Shown here in pieces: positions 8,173 to 16,820 of a stretch of 64,000 nucleotides of DNA. The notes under the pieces were generated by a model, which was given only the letters and a program-made list of their open reading frames with translations, was not told the origin of the DNA and did not search any database. Origin of the DNA: Hydrogenibacillus schlegelii (GTDB lineage: Bacteria > Bacillota > Bacilli > Thermicanales > DSM-22653); contig NZ_JXBB01000045.1 in NCBI RefSeq assembly GCF_001653195.1, positions 62,001-126,000 on the forward strand, given 5' to 3'. Position 1 is the stretch's first letter. The number at the start of each line of letters is the position of its first letter. A program made the translations under genes and the position numbers.

Positions 8173-10221
8173 ATGAACGACGTCGTCCGGAAGTTCAACG
8201 TGCTGTTTCTCGCCGTCTTTTTCCTGTTTATGCTGCTTCTTTTGCGCCTGACGGAGCTCATGCTCGTCGACGGCCCGCTGTACGCCCGGGCGGCCGAGCA
8301 CATCAGCGACAAGCGGGTGTCCGTTTCGGGGTCCCGAGGGTGGATCTACGACCGGAACGGTCTGCCGCTCGCGAAGAACGAGACGGTCTTTCGCCTGACG
8401 TTTCTCGACGAGGGACTGAGCCGGGAGGACGTCGTGGCGCTGACGGCAAAGCTCGAAGCGGTCTTAAAATCGCTTCCCCGGGACAAAAACCCCGTCTACA
8501 ACAATCGAGTCGACATCCTCCGGGCGCTCGACGTCGGCTGGCGCTATGAGGCGAAAACCGGCGATGAAGAAAAAGCCCGGGCGGCGATTCAGCGCCTCCG
8601 GGAGGGGACGCCGTTTCGGCCGGAGGAGTGGGAGCTGAAGGAGGCGCCGCTTTCCGATCCTCGCTACGTTCCCCGGACGATTCCGGTCGACCTTCCGCCG
8701 GAGGTCGTCTTCCGCCTGGAAGAGGAAATCGGGGAGTATCCCGGCGTCCGGATCGAGACGGCGGCCCGGCGGGTGTACGTCTACGGCGATCTCGCGCCGT
8801 ATGTGATCGGCTACACGCGGCCGGTTCGCTCGACGTCGTCGAAAGAGCGCTACGATGAGCTGCTTTCGCTCGGGTATAAGCCGGAGGACCCCATCGGCGA
8901 GGTCGGCGTCGAGGCGGCGTACGAGTCGGTCCTTCGGGGCGTTCCGGGAACGGCGATCGTCCGGTCGAATGCGCTGACGCGGGAGCAGACGCTGACCGTG
9001 GAGCGGGAGCCGGCGGCGGCCGACAACGTCGTGCTGACGATCGACGCCCGGTTTCAAAGGACGGTCGAGACGATTCTCGCCGAGGAGATCGGCCGGATCA
9101 ACGCCACGATCCCGGACCAGAAACGCGATCCGGTCAAAGAGGCCCTTGCCGTCGTCGTCGATCCGTGGAACGGCGATGTGCTGGCGATGGCGAAGGCGCC
9201 GGGGTATGACCTGAACTGCTGGAACAACCTCGATCGACCGGAGTGCTATAAGGAAGTTGAGCGGGGATTTTTTAATCCGCTTCTCGACGGCAAGTATCCG
9301 CCCGGTTCGACCTTTAAGCCCCTCACGGTCCTCTTCGGCTTGCAGAAAGGGCTCGTCGGCCCGAATGAAAAAATCATGTCGACCGGGACGTATCGCATCG
9401 GGACGACCGTCAAACACGACTACAAACCCGGCGGCCACGGTCCCACCGACGGCCTGAAGGCGATTCAGGAGTCGGTCAACACCTACATGTACGAGATCGG
9501 CATGCGCCTCTACCGCCGGGTCGGCGGGGTCAAACCCGCGATCGAGACCGTCCGGAGATTTGCCGAACCGTTCGGCCTCGGCACTCCGACGGGGATCGAC
9601 CTGCCGGGGGAAGGGACGTTTCTTCCGGGCGGCGGGACGGAAGTCGGTCGGATCGCCGACATGATGATCGGCCAGTACGACTTCTACACGCCCCTCGAGA
9701 TCGCCCAATACGCCGCCACCCTCGCCAACGGCGGCACCCGGATGCGGCTCCACGTCGTCCGCTCGATCAACGAGCCGGTGGAAAACTCCAAAGGGCCCGG
9801 CCCGGTTCGCTATCCGATCGAAGGGGAGGTCTTAAACCGCGTCGACGTCGACCCCCGCTGGATCGCGTACGTCCGGGAAGGGATGCGCCGGGTGACGCAA
9901 CCGGGCGGGACGGCGGCGGCGGCGTTCGCCGGCGCGCCGGTGCCGGTGGCGCTGAAGACCGGGACCGCGCAGCGGGTGCAGGTCACGGTCCCCGGCACGA
10001 ATCGGGTGCGCTATAAGTACGATACGCTGGCGATCGGCTTCGCTCCGGCGGACCGGCCGGAGATCGCCTTTGCGGTCATCGTCCCGGGGGTCTATTCCTT
10101 AAGCGGCAACACGGCGGCGCCGATCGCCCGGCGGATCGTCGACGCCTACTTCGGGGCGGAGCCGCCGGCGCCGCTTGAACCGGTGACCAAAGCGGCGGAC
10201 CGCGATCGGGCAAAGGAGTAG
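8173..10221 (+). CDS. mrdA: Class B penicillin-binding protein 2 (elongation transpeptidase)
   Basis: A 682-residue class B PBP with a membrane anchor at residues about 10-30, a pedestal domain, and a transpeptidase domain with S379-T-F-K382, S434-V-N and K595-T-G-T. It cross-links peptidoglycan during elongation, working with RodA and MreBCD. The ATG at 8173 (MNDVVRKFNVLF) sits 8 bases after a weak SD inside the mreD end; the frame is open further upstream only as overlap. Having the PBP gene inside the mreBCD-minCD cluster is common outside B. subtilis (Geobacillus, Gram-negatives) and supports a PBP2/elongation role rather than PBP3/SpoVD. Confidence 0.93.
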   Translation: MNDVVRKFNVLFLAVFFLFMLLLLRLTELMLVDGPLYARAAEHISDKRVSVSGSRGWIYDRNGLPLAKNETVFRLTFLDEGLSREDVVALTAKLEAVLKSLPRDKNPVYNNRVDILRALDVGWRYEAKTGDEEKARAAIQRLREGTPFRPEEWELKEAPLSDPRYVPRTIPVDLPPEVVFRLEEEIGEYPGVRIETAARRVYVYGDLAPYVIGYTRPVRSTSSKERYDELLSLGYKPEDPIGEVGVEAAYESVLRGVPGTAIVRSNALTREQTLTVEREPAAADNVVLTIDARFQRTVETILAEEIGRINATIPDQKRDPVKEALAVVVDPWNGDVLAMAKAPGYDLNCWNNLDRPECYKEVERGFFNPLLDGKYPPGSTFKPLTVLFGLQKGLVGPNEKIMSTGTYRIGTTVKHDYKPGGHGPTDGLKAIQESVNTYMYEIGMRLYRRVGGVKPAIETVRRFAEPFGLGTPTGIDLPGEGTFLPGGGTEVGRIADMMIGQYDFYTPLEIAQYAATLANGGTRMRLHVVRSINEPVENSKGPGPVRYPIEGEVLNRVDVDPRWIAYVREGMRRVTQPGGTAAAAFAGAPVPVALKTGTAQRVQVTVPGTNRVRYKYDTLAIGFAPADRPEIAFAVIVPGVYSLSGNTAAPIARRIVDAYFGAEPPAPLEPVTKAADRDRAKE

Positions 10222-10403
10222 CCCGTCCGGCGCGGCGGCCGAGGGGCTTTCCGGCGGCGCCGAAACGAAAAAGTGCGCCTTCCGGCGTCGGCCGGCGGGA
10301 GGGCGCCGAGGCGCCGGGCGCTCATGGGTGCCGGATGGGGCGCCGAAGCAGGAAAACGGCCGCCGGAAGGCGAATGGGATAGGGGAAAGCGAGGGGTCGA
10401 TCG

Positions 10404-11060
10404 TTGGCGGCGCGTGCACCGCGACTGCACATCAAAGGAACCCGCGACGGGCTCGTCTTCTATTTCGATCCAAACGCGTCGGTGGAGGAGCTTCTCGTCG
10501 CCCTGGAGGAGCGCCTCACCGAAGGGATCGACCGCCTGGCGGAGCGCGGGGGTCCGACGCCGGTCATCCTTCACTTCGGCACTCGGTTCGTCCCGGAAGA
10601 GGTGCTCGCGGCGATCCTGGAGGCGTTCCGGAGCCGTCCGGCCCTGGTCGTCCGGGAGGTCGTCCGGGACGTGTACCGGAAGGACGAGGTGGAACAGATG
10701 CTCCGCCGGGCGCGGATGCGGACGGAGGTCGGGATCATCCGCTCCGGCGAGCTGGTGGAGAGCGAGGGGGACATCCTCATCCTCGGCGACGTCAACCCCG
10801 GCGGCGTCGTCCGGGCCGGCGGCAACATCTTCGTGTTCGGTCAGCTGGCCGGCGTCGCCCACGCCGGGTGCGGCGGCCGGAGCCGGCTGATCGTCGCCCA
10901 TGACTTTCGGGCGACGCACCTTTCCATCGGCGGCGTGCACGCCGAAGCGGTGCCGCCGGAGCACTACGGCCGCGGCGCCTTCGTCCGCCTGGAAGGCGAG
11001 GCGCTCCGGTTTTACCCGATCGGCGCCCTCCGAACGCTCGACCTCGGGGCGCCGGTGTAG
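10404..11060 (+). CDS. minC: Septum site-determining protein MinC
   Basis: A 218-residue FtsZ-polymerisation inhibitor. The N-terminal domain runs to about residue 100; the C-terminal right-handed beta-helix domain has the diagnostic 'EVGIIRSGELVESEGDILI' and 'GDVNPGGVVRAGGNIFVFG' repeats. The start is TTG with GAGGGG upstream. MinD follows after a 309-base gap, unusually large for minCD. Confidence 0.93.
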   Translation: MAARAPRLHIKGTRDGLVFYFDPNASVEELLVALEERLTEGIDRLAERGGPTPVILHFGTRFVPEEVLAAILEAFRSRPALVVREVVRDVYRKDEVEQMLRRARMRTEVGIIRSGELVESEGDILILGDVNPGGVVRAGGNIFVFGQLAGVAHAGCGGRSRLIVAHDFRATHLSIGGVHAEAVPPEHYGRGAFVRLEGEALRFYPIGALRTLDLGAPV

Positions 11061-11369
11061 GCCGGGCCGCGGCGGGGTGGGCTTTCGCCCGGCGGCCGGC
11101 GTTGGCTTGGACGTCGGCCGGAGGCGACGGATGGAAGCGACGGCCCGGCGGCCGGGATCGGTTGGATGCGTCGGACGGGCGCCGCCCCGCGACGGGCTTT
11201 CGGCAAAAGCGGACGCCCGCCCCGGGGGCCGGGATCCGTCTCAGTTGCCGGTGCATGGGGCGTCACGGCGGGCGACTTCCGGCCCGGCCGCCGGGGCGGG
11301 GGCCGTTTCGGCGAACGTCCGGGGGCCGGGAGCGACCGCGGGCGATACGGCGGAAAAGGAGCGGACGGC
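11061..11369 (+). other. Gap between minC and minD, no gene seen
   Basis: 309 bases of very GC-rich DNA with GC palindromes (for example CCGGCGGCCGG). Open frames here are in-frame upstream extensions of minD or noise, and lack similarity or good SD sites. I see no clear promoter or terminator. Confidence 0.5.
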
Positions 11370-12164
11370 ATGGGAGAAGTCATCGTCGTCACGTCGGGAA
11401 AAGGCGGCGTCGGCAAGACGACGACCGTCGCCAACATCGGGACGGCCCTGGCGATGCTCGGGAAGTCGGTCGTCCTCATCGACACGGACATCGGGCTCAG
11501 AAACCTCGATCTCGTCCTCGGACTGGAAAACCGCATCGTCTACGACCTCGTCGACGTCGCCGAGGGATCGGCCCGGCTGGAGCAGGCGCTGGTGCGGGAC
11601 AAGCGGTTCGAGGACCGGCTGGTGCTCCTGCCGGCGGCGCAGGTGAAGGACAAGACGGCTCTGAAGGCGGAAGCCCTGGTCCGGATCGTCGAAGCGCTTC
11701 AGGGGCGGTTTGACTACGTCTTTCTCGATTCTCCGGCGGGGATCGAACAGGGGTTTCACAACGCCGTCGCCGGCGCCCGGCAGGCGATCGTCGTCACGAC
11801 GCCGGAGGTGTCGGCGATCCGGGACGCCGACCGGGTGATCGGGCTTTTGGAAAAACGGGGGCTGTACGGACCGAAGCTCATCATCAACCGTCTTCGGCCG
11901 CACATGGTCCGGAGCGGCGAGCAGGTGAGCATCGAGGAGATCGTGCAGATCCTCGGCATCGATCTACTCGGCGTCGTGCCGGACGACGAGGCGGTGATCA
12001 AGATGACGAACGAAGGGACGCCGGTCGTCATCGACGGCCGAACGCCGGCGGCGACGGCCTACCGGAACATCGCCCGCCGGATTTTGGGGGAACACGTTCC
12101 GCTTATGAAACTGGACGATCGGGCAGGGATGCTGGCGAAGGTCCGGCGCCTGTTCGGTCTGTGA
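11370..12164 (+). CDS. minD: Septum site-determining ATPase MinD
   Basis: A 264-residue ParA/MinD ATPase that binds the membrane and recruits MinC to block polar septa. Deviant Walker A 'KGGVGKTTT' (from K11), 'LIDTDIGLRNLDLVLG', switch II 'DYVFLDSPAGIEQG' and a C-terminal amphipathic membrane-targeting helix ('LAKVRRLFGL') are visible. The ATG at 11370 gives the canonical N-terminus MGEVIVVTSGKGG and follows AAAAGGAG. RodA follows 12 bases later. Confidence 0.97.
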   Translation: MGEVIVVTSGKGGVGKTTTVANIGTALAMLGKSVVLIDTDIGLRNLDLVLGLENRIVYDLVDVAEGSARLEQALVRDKRFEDRLVLLPAAQVKDKTALKAEALVRIVEALQGRFDYVFLDSPAGIEQGFHNAVAGARQAIVVTTPEVSAIRDADRVIGLLEKRGLYGPKLIINRLRPHMVRSGEQVSIEEIVQILGIDLLGVVPDDEAVIKMTNEGTPVVIDGRTPAATAYRNIARRILGEHVPLMKLDDRAGMLAKVRRLFGL

Positions 12165-12176
12165 GGCGGAATCCAG

Positions 12177-13325
12177 ATGGAGGAGCGTCTTAGGCGGGAT
12201 GCGGCGTTCGGGTGGCTTCGCTTCTTCGACTGGTCGATCGTCGGTCTCATCGCTGCCTTTGCCGCCTTGAGCTACCTGAGCATCCAGGGGGCCAATCCGC
12301 TGTACGGGGAGCCGGTCAAACAGCTTCTCTGGTACGCGGTCGGATTTTTCCTGTTTGCTGCCGTGCAGGCGGCCGACGCCCGGCTAGTGCAAAATATTGC
12401 ACCAATCCTTTACGGTCTCTCGCTCGTCCTCCTCGTGCTCGTCCTCTTCTTCGGCCAGGAGACGAACGGGGCGCGAAGCTGGTTTCAGTTCGGCGCCTTC
12501 AAATTTCAGCCGGCGGAAATGGCGAAAGTGGCGACGATACTCATGGCCGCCCGATGGTTCCAGGAGCGGGAAGAGGCGGAGCGGCCGCCGGAGCGCTTTG
12601 GGGAGCTGTGGCCGTTTTTTGCCCTGGTGGCGGCGCCGGCCTTCCTCATCCTCATCGAGCCGGACCTGGGCGATGCCGTCGTCCTGGCCGTGGTCCTCGT
12701 GGCGATGCTCGCCGTCGCCGGACGGTTGAGGCATGCGGCGGGCGTGCTCGGGCTCTACGGGCTCGGCATCGCGCTCCTCGCGGCGCTCTATCGGTTCTGG
12801 CCGGCGGTGTTTTTCAAGCTGATCAAGGAATACCAGTGGCGGCGGATCACCGCCGTTCTGGCCGATCCGCCGAATCCGGCCGATCCGAGCCAGTATCAGG
12901 TGTATATGTCGCTTCAGGCGATCGGCTCCGGCCAGATGTTCGGCAAGGCCGGCTCGGGCGGAACGCTGCTTACGGAACTCCGGCTCGTCCCGGAGGCGCA
13001 GACGGATTTTATCTTTGCGGTGATCGGCGAGCGGTTCGGCTTTCTCGGAGCGGCAACGGTGCTGCTTCTGTATTTCTTCCTCCTGTATCGGCTCGTTCAG
13101 ATCGGAATGCAGGTCCGGACGACGTTCGAGCGGGCGACGGTCGCCGGGCTCGTCGGCATGTGGACGTTCCAGATTTTTGAAAACATCGGCATGACGGTGA
13201 AGCTCACGCCGATCACGGGCATCACGTTGCCGTTTATCAGTTACGGGGGCAGTTCGCTGACGACCAACCTGATCGCCCTGGGGCTGGTGGTGTCGTTCGG
13301 CTGGCGGAGCGCCCGGGCGGCATAG
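12177..13325 (+). CDS. rodA: RodA (SEDS) peptidoglycan glycosyltransferase
   Basis: A 382-residue SEDS-family polymerase with about ten membrane helices. Family signatures: 'GARSWFQFGAFKFQPAEMAK', 'LIEPDLGDAVVL' (catalytic Asp region), 'FIFAVIGERFGFLG' and 'GITLPFISYGGSSLTTN'. It polymerises lipid II with the class B PBP encoded 2 kb upstream. It could be annotated FtsW/SpoVE, but context (mre/PBP2 cluster) favours RodA. Confidence 0.92.
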   Translation: MEERLRRDAAFGWLRFFDWSIVGLIAAFAALSYLSIQGANPLYGEPVKQLLWYAVGFFLFAAVQAADARLVQNIAPILYGLSLVLLVLVLFFGQETNGARSWFQFGAFKFQPAEMAKVATILMAARWFQEREEAERPPERFGELWPFFALVAAPAFLILIEPDLGDAVVLAVVLVAMLAVAGRLRHAAGVLGLYGLGIALLAALYRFWPAVFFKLIKEYQWRRITAVLADPPNPADPSQYQVYMSLQAIGSGQMFGKAGSGGTLLTELRLVPEAQTDFIFAVIGERFGFLGAATVLLLYFFLLYRLVQIGMQVRTTFERATVAGLVGMWTFQIFENIGMTVKLTPITGITLPFISYGGSSLTTNLIALGLVVSFGWRSARAA

Positions 13326-13416
13326 GCAGCCGGGATCGGGACCGGCGGTGATTGAGCGGCGGACCGGCGCCGGCGCAGGCGGTGATGCGGCGGCGGTGCG
13401 GGGCACGAGCGGCGCG

Positions 13417-13446
13417 GCATATTCGCCCCTCCGACGGACTATAGTG
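13417..13446 (+). promoter_or_regulatory. Possible sigma-E promoter for spoIVFAB
   Basis: GCATATT (13417-13423) is a perfect sigma-E -35. At a 14-base spacing the -10 position reads ACTATAGT, a partial match to CATACANT. The B. subtilis spoIVF operon is sigma-E dependent, so the location is right; the -10 is poor. Confidence 0.4.
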
Positions 13447-13479
13447 GCGGTAGCCGCGGATGGGACGAGGGGGAAGACG

Positions 13480-14088
13480 ATGCCGCGCACGTTTGTCCGA
13501 TGGTTTGCTCTCGCCGCCTTCGCCGTCTTTCTCGCCGGTGCGTGGCGCCTGGGCGGAAGCCCGGGGACGGCCGGCCGGGGGGAGGCGATCGTCCCCGGGC
13601 CGCCGACCTGGTTGCCGCCGGCCGCCGTCCGGGCGGCGGAGGCGGGCCGGGACCGGCTTTACGCCCTCGTCGGGCGCCTCACGGCGGATGGCGTGCTCCG
13701 GACGCTCTTTCCGGCCCTGGCGCCGGTCGAGCGGCCCGCACCGGTCGCCTTTCGCTCGCCCTTGGACGGGGCGGTCTTTGTCTCGAGCGCCTCCGGCGCC
13801 GGGATCCTCATCGAGACGGAAGCGCAGGCGGCGGTGCACCCCGTTGCGGAAGGGTGGGTCCTTCAGGCGGCGGACGACGCGGCCCTGGGGATCCGGCTTT
13901 CGATCCTCCATCCCGACGGGACGGTGAGCGTCTACGGCCATCTGGGAGAGCTTCGGGTCCGGCCGGGGAACTGGGTCTACCCGGATGACGTCCTCGGCCG
14001 GGTGCGGGAGCGTTCGCTTTATCTGGCGCTGGAGCGGGACGGCCGGGCGCTTTCGCCGACGGATGTGATCCGGTTTGATCCGCGTTAG
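13480..14088 (+). CDS. spoIVFA: SpoIVFA-like M23-fold regulator
   Basis: A 202-residue protein: one N-terminal membrane helix ('WFALAAFAVFLAGAWRL') and a C-terminal LytM/M23-like beta domain ('LSILHPDGTVSVYGHLGEL', 'VRPGNWVYPDDVLGRV'). The M23 zinc ligands are not complete, as in SpoIVFA, which anchors and inhibits the SpoIVFB protease in the outer forespore membrane. The ATG at 13480 has AGGGGGAAGACG ahead of it and is preferred to a GTG at 13348. It overlaps the SpoIVFB frame by 14 bases. Confidence 0.8.
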   Translation: MPRTFVRWFALAAFAVFLAGAWRLGGSPGTAGRGEAIVPGPPTWLPPAAVRAAEAGRDRLYALVGRLTADGVLRTLFPALAPVERPAPVAFRSPLDGAVFVSSASGAGILIETEAQAAVHPVAEGWVLQAADDAALGIRLSILHPDGTVSVYGHLGELRVRPGNWVYPDDVLGRVRERSLYLALERDGRALSPTDVIRFDPR

Positions 14089-15034
14089 CGTCCACCCGCT
14101 CTTCTGGCCCCTCATCGCCGCCGGGCTTCTCGCCGGCCGGATCGGCGAACTGTTGCTCCTCTTTGCCCTCGTCCTCGCCCACGAACTCGCCCACGCCGTC
14201 GCCGCCGAAGCGTGCGGCTACCGGGTGGAGCGGATCGTGCTCCTGCCGTTCGGCGGCGCCTTGATCGCCGAACCGCCGCCGCTTCTTACGGCGCGGGTGG
14301 AGGCGATCGTCGCCGCCGCCGGCCCGCTCATGAACGCGGCCCTTCTCGTCGCCGGGGCCGTTTTGGAGCGGGCGGCCGGCGAAAGCGCGGGCGGGTTCCC
14401 CCCCGGAACGCTTCAGGCGTGGCAGGCGGGGAACGGGGCGCTTTTGAGCGTCAATTTGCTGCCCTTTTTTCCGCTGGACGGCGGGCGGCTCCTTCAGGCC
14501 GGCTTGAGCCGCCTCGTTCCGTACCGGCGGTCGCTCGTCGGGTCGTACGCCCTCACCCTCCTCGGCGGCGGTGCGCTCCTTTTTGCGCTGATCGGCCTCC
14601 GGCAGGCCGGTTGGGCGGTGGCGACGGCGTCCTTCTGGACCGTCGTCGCCTATGCCGTCTGGGAAAGCGGGCAGGCGTGGCGGGCGCTTCCGCTCACGAT
14701 GGCCGCTTTTTGGCTCCGGCGAACGCTTCATGCCGAGGCGATCCGCCGCTTCCCCGTCCGAATCGTCGCCGTCGACGGCCCGCTGACGCCGGATGGGGCC
14801 GTCGGGCGCCTCTTCCGGGAGCGCTACCACCGGTTCGTCTGCCGCGGGCGCCCGGAAACGGGCGGGCGGCTCCGGTGCCCGGGGCCGTCGCCGGTGTCGG
14901 CGGTCGAAGAAAGGGCGGCATCTGTCGGCGCCGGGAGCGTTCAGGCGCCCGATGAGTTCCGGTTCATCGCTTGCCTCGTCCGGGGGGAGGACGTTTGCCG
15001 GGGCGGTTGCAACGGTTCCTCCGGCGCGTTATAG
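14075..15034 (+). CDS. spoIVFB: SpoIVFB site-2-type intramembrane metalloprotease
   Basis: A 319-residue polytopic S2P-family zinc protease that in B. subtilis cleaves pro-sigma-K in the mother cell. HEXXH is seen as H36-E-L-A-H40, and the second motif as 'NLLPFFPLDGGRLL' with the zinc-binding Asp. The N-terminal 'VSVHPLFWPLIAAGLLAG' and 'LLPFGGALIAE' match SpoIVFB. The start is TTG at 14075 inside the end of spoIVFA; no other start keeps the first helix. The C-terminal tail after about residue 240 is longer than in B. subtilis (288 aa total there). Confidence 0.88.
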   Translation: MIRVSVHPLFWPLIAAGLLAGRIGELLLLFALVLAHELAHAVAAEACGYRVERIVLLPFGGALIAEPPPLLTARVEAIVAAAGPLMNAALLVAGAVLERAAGESAGGFPPGTLQAWQAGNGALLSVNLLPFFPLDGGRLLQAGLSRLVPYRRSLVGSYALTLLGGGALLFALIGLRQAGWAVATASFWTVVAYAVWESGQAWRALPLTMAAFWLRRTLHAEAIRRFPVRIVAVDGPLTPDGAVGRLFRERYHRFVCRGRPETGGRLRCPGPSPVSAVEERAASVGAGSVQAPDEFRFIACLVRGEDVCRGGCNGSSGAL

Positions 15035-15035
15035 T
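15007..15035 (+). promoter_or_regulatory. Sigma-A promoter for the F420 ligase-like gene
   Basis: TTGCAA (15007-15012), 17 bases, TATAGT (15030-15035), lying in the last codons of spoIVFB and 43 bases before the next start. Confidence 0.55.
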
Positions 15036-15077
15036 GGTACCGTGTGAAAGCGCGAAAGGCGCAAGAGGGGGTCGACC

Positions 15078-16664
15078 ATGAGCCGAACACCGTCTGAGCC
15101 TGCGCCTGCCCGCCCCCTCGCCCTACCGCCATCGGTGCCGGTGGCGGCTTTTGGTGTGCGGACGGGTCTTATTCTTCCGAACGACGACATCGCCGCCATC
15201 GTCGCCGATGCCGTCGGCGACTGGATCGAGGACGGCGATATCGTCTGCGTCACGGAGGCGGTCGTCGCTCGCTCTCAGAACCGCTACATGAGCTGCCGGG
15301 AGCTCGCCGACGACATCCGGGCCAAGCTCGACCTCAAGCCGGGCGCCCGCCTCGCCGTCGTCTCCCCGATCGCCAGCCGGAACCGCTTTGCCCTCGTCCT
15401 CCGGGCGGCGGCGATGGCGACCCGCGGGGGCACCGTCGTCGTGCAGTTTTCTCTGCCGTACGACGAGGTCGGGAACCAGGTGATCGATCCGGAGTTTGCC
15501 CGGACGCGCCTCCGGTTGAAAAAGGTGTACAAAAGTCTGTTGGAAGCCCGGGGAAACACGCCCCACCTCAACATCCTCATCCGGGAAGTCGTCGCCGCCC
15601 TCGTGCTGCAGCAGCACGGCTTTCAGATCCTCGCCATGCGGAAGATCATGGGTCGGGGGATCGCCGACGTCACCGTCCGGGACCCCGGCGGGGCGGTGGC
15701 CCCCCTCGAGGTGACGTTTTCTGAGGTGGAAAAGGCCGTCCGGCAGGCCGCCGCCCTGAAGGCGGACATGCCGGAGGCGACCCGGGCGTACGCGGCGACG
15801 GTCGATCTCGCCCGGCGGACGGTGACGCTGTACGATGCCGCGACGGGCGGTGCCGAGCCGGCGGTTGTCGGCTTTTACCCCTACGGCGACGTCGAGGAGG
15901 ACATGCGGGACCCGGAGGCGATCGCCGAAGCGGAAGTCGGCGAGGGCGCCTTCCGGCACCCGATCACCGGCGTCGACTACCGGCGCCTGTACCGGGAGAC
16001 GATTCTCGCCGGCGGCGCTCAGGCGGAAGTGTTCTTCGCCGAAAACCCGCTCAAGGTGTACGACCGGGGCTACCTCGACGGCGTCATCCTCGGCGAGGTC
16101 CACGGCCGGGAAGCGAGCCGGGAGCTCTTTCTTTCGTTCGGCGCCCGGGTGCCGGTCGTGACGCTCGACGAGATCGGGCCGCCGCCGTGGGGCGTCATCG
16201 GTTCGAACGTCTCGAACTACGACGAGTGCCGCCTGAAGCTGCTTCCGGAAGATGCCGACGCGACGGCGGAGGCGATCCGGCGGGCGATCCGGGAGCGGAG
16301 CCGAAAGGACGTCGAGGTGCTCATTTTCGGCGACGGCGCCTACAAGGATCCGGACACCGGGATCTACGAGCTCGCCGACCCGTATCCGGCGATCGGCCAG
16401 AGCGAGGGGCTCCGGACGGTCCGGCTGCGGACGGGGCTCAAGCTCAAGATGCACGTCGATACGCTTTATCAGCAGGGGCTCAGCCGGGAGGAGATTGCCT
16501 CGCGCCTCTCGGGAGCCCGGAGCGCCGGGGCCGACGAGGTCGGGACGACGCCGCGCAACCTCTCGAGCCTCGTCGCCACGCTGGCCGACCTCGTCGCCGG
16601 AAGCGCCGACGCCGGCACGCCGATCGTCGTCGTCCGGGGGTACCTCCCGTCGGAGGGCCGCTGA
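15078..16664 (+). CDS. Coenzyme F420-0:L-glutamate ligase-like protein
   Basis: A 528-residue protein with similarity to the CofE/FbiB-type F420-0:gamma-glutamyl ligase fold. The N-terminal part carries 'GVRTGLILPNDDIAAIVADAV' (in pieces GVRTGLILPNDD and IAAIVADAV) and 'IEDGDIVCVTEAVVARSQNR', typical of the family's first beta-alpha units. The rest ('FGDGAYKDPDTGIYELADPY', 'TPRNLSSLVATLADLV') matches the longer Firmicutes members that occur without other F420 genes. Real CofE adds glutamates to F420-0; whether this protein does so is unknown, and the substrate may be different. It has its own promoter and stands alone before pyc. The ATG at 15078 follows AAGAGGGGGTCGACC. Confidence 0.65.
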   Translation: MSRTPSEPAPARPLALPPSVPVAAFGVRTGLILPNDDIAAIVADAVGDWIEDGDIVCVTEAVVARSQNRYMSCRELADDIRAKLDLKPGARLAVVSPIASRNRFALVLRAAAMATRGGTVVVQFSLPYDEVGNQVIDPEFARTRLRLKKVYKSLLEARGNTPHLNILIREVVAALVLQQHGFQILAMRKIMGRGIADVTVRDPGGAVAPLEVTFSEVEKAVRQAAALKADMPEATRAYAATVDLARRTVTLYDAATGGAEPAVVGFYPYGDVEEDMRDPEAIAEAEVGEGAFRHPITGVDYRRLYRETILAGGAQAEVFFAENPLKVYDRGYLDGVILGEVHGREASRELFLSFGARVPVVTLDEIGPPPWGVIGSNVSNYDECRLKLLPEDADATAEAIRRAIRERSRKDVEVLIFGDGAYKDPDTGIYELADPYPAIGQSEGLRTVRLRTGLKLKMHVDTLYQQGLSREEIASRLSGARSAGADEVGTTPRNLSSLVATLADLVAGSADAGTPIVVVRGYLPSEGR

Positions 16665-16756
16665 AAGAAGCCGGAGGCCGACGTCTTGTCCCGGCGTCGG
16701 TCGCCCCGCTCTGGCCGCACGGGTAGACACGTCGGTCCCTTCCGCGGTCGGGGCGG

Positions 16757-16785
16757 TTGATCGCCGACGGTCCGTGTCGTACAAT
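16757..16785 (+). promoter_or_regulatory. Sigma-A promoter for pyc
   Basis: TTGATC (16757-16762), 17 bases, TACAAT (16780-16785), 36 bases before the GTG start. Confidence 0.6.
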
Positions 16786-16820
16786 GCCGATAATCGCGAC
16801 GCTCGTGAGGAGCGCATGCG

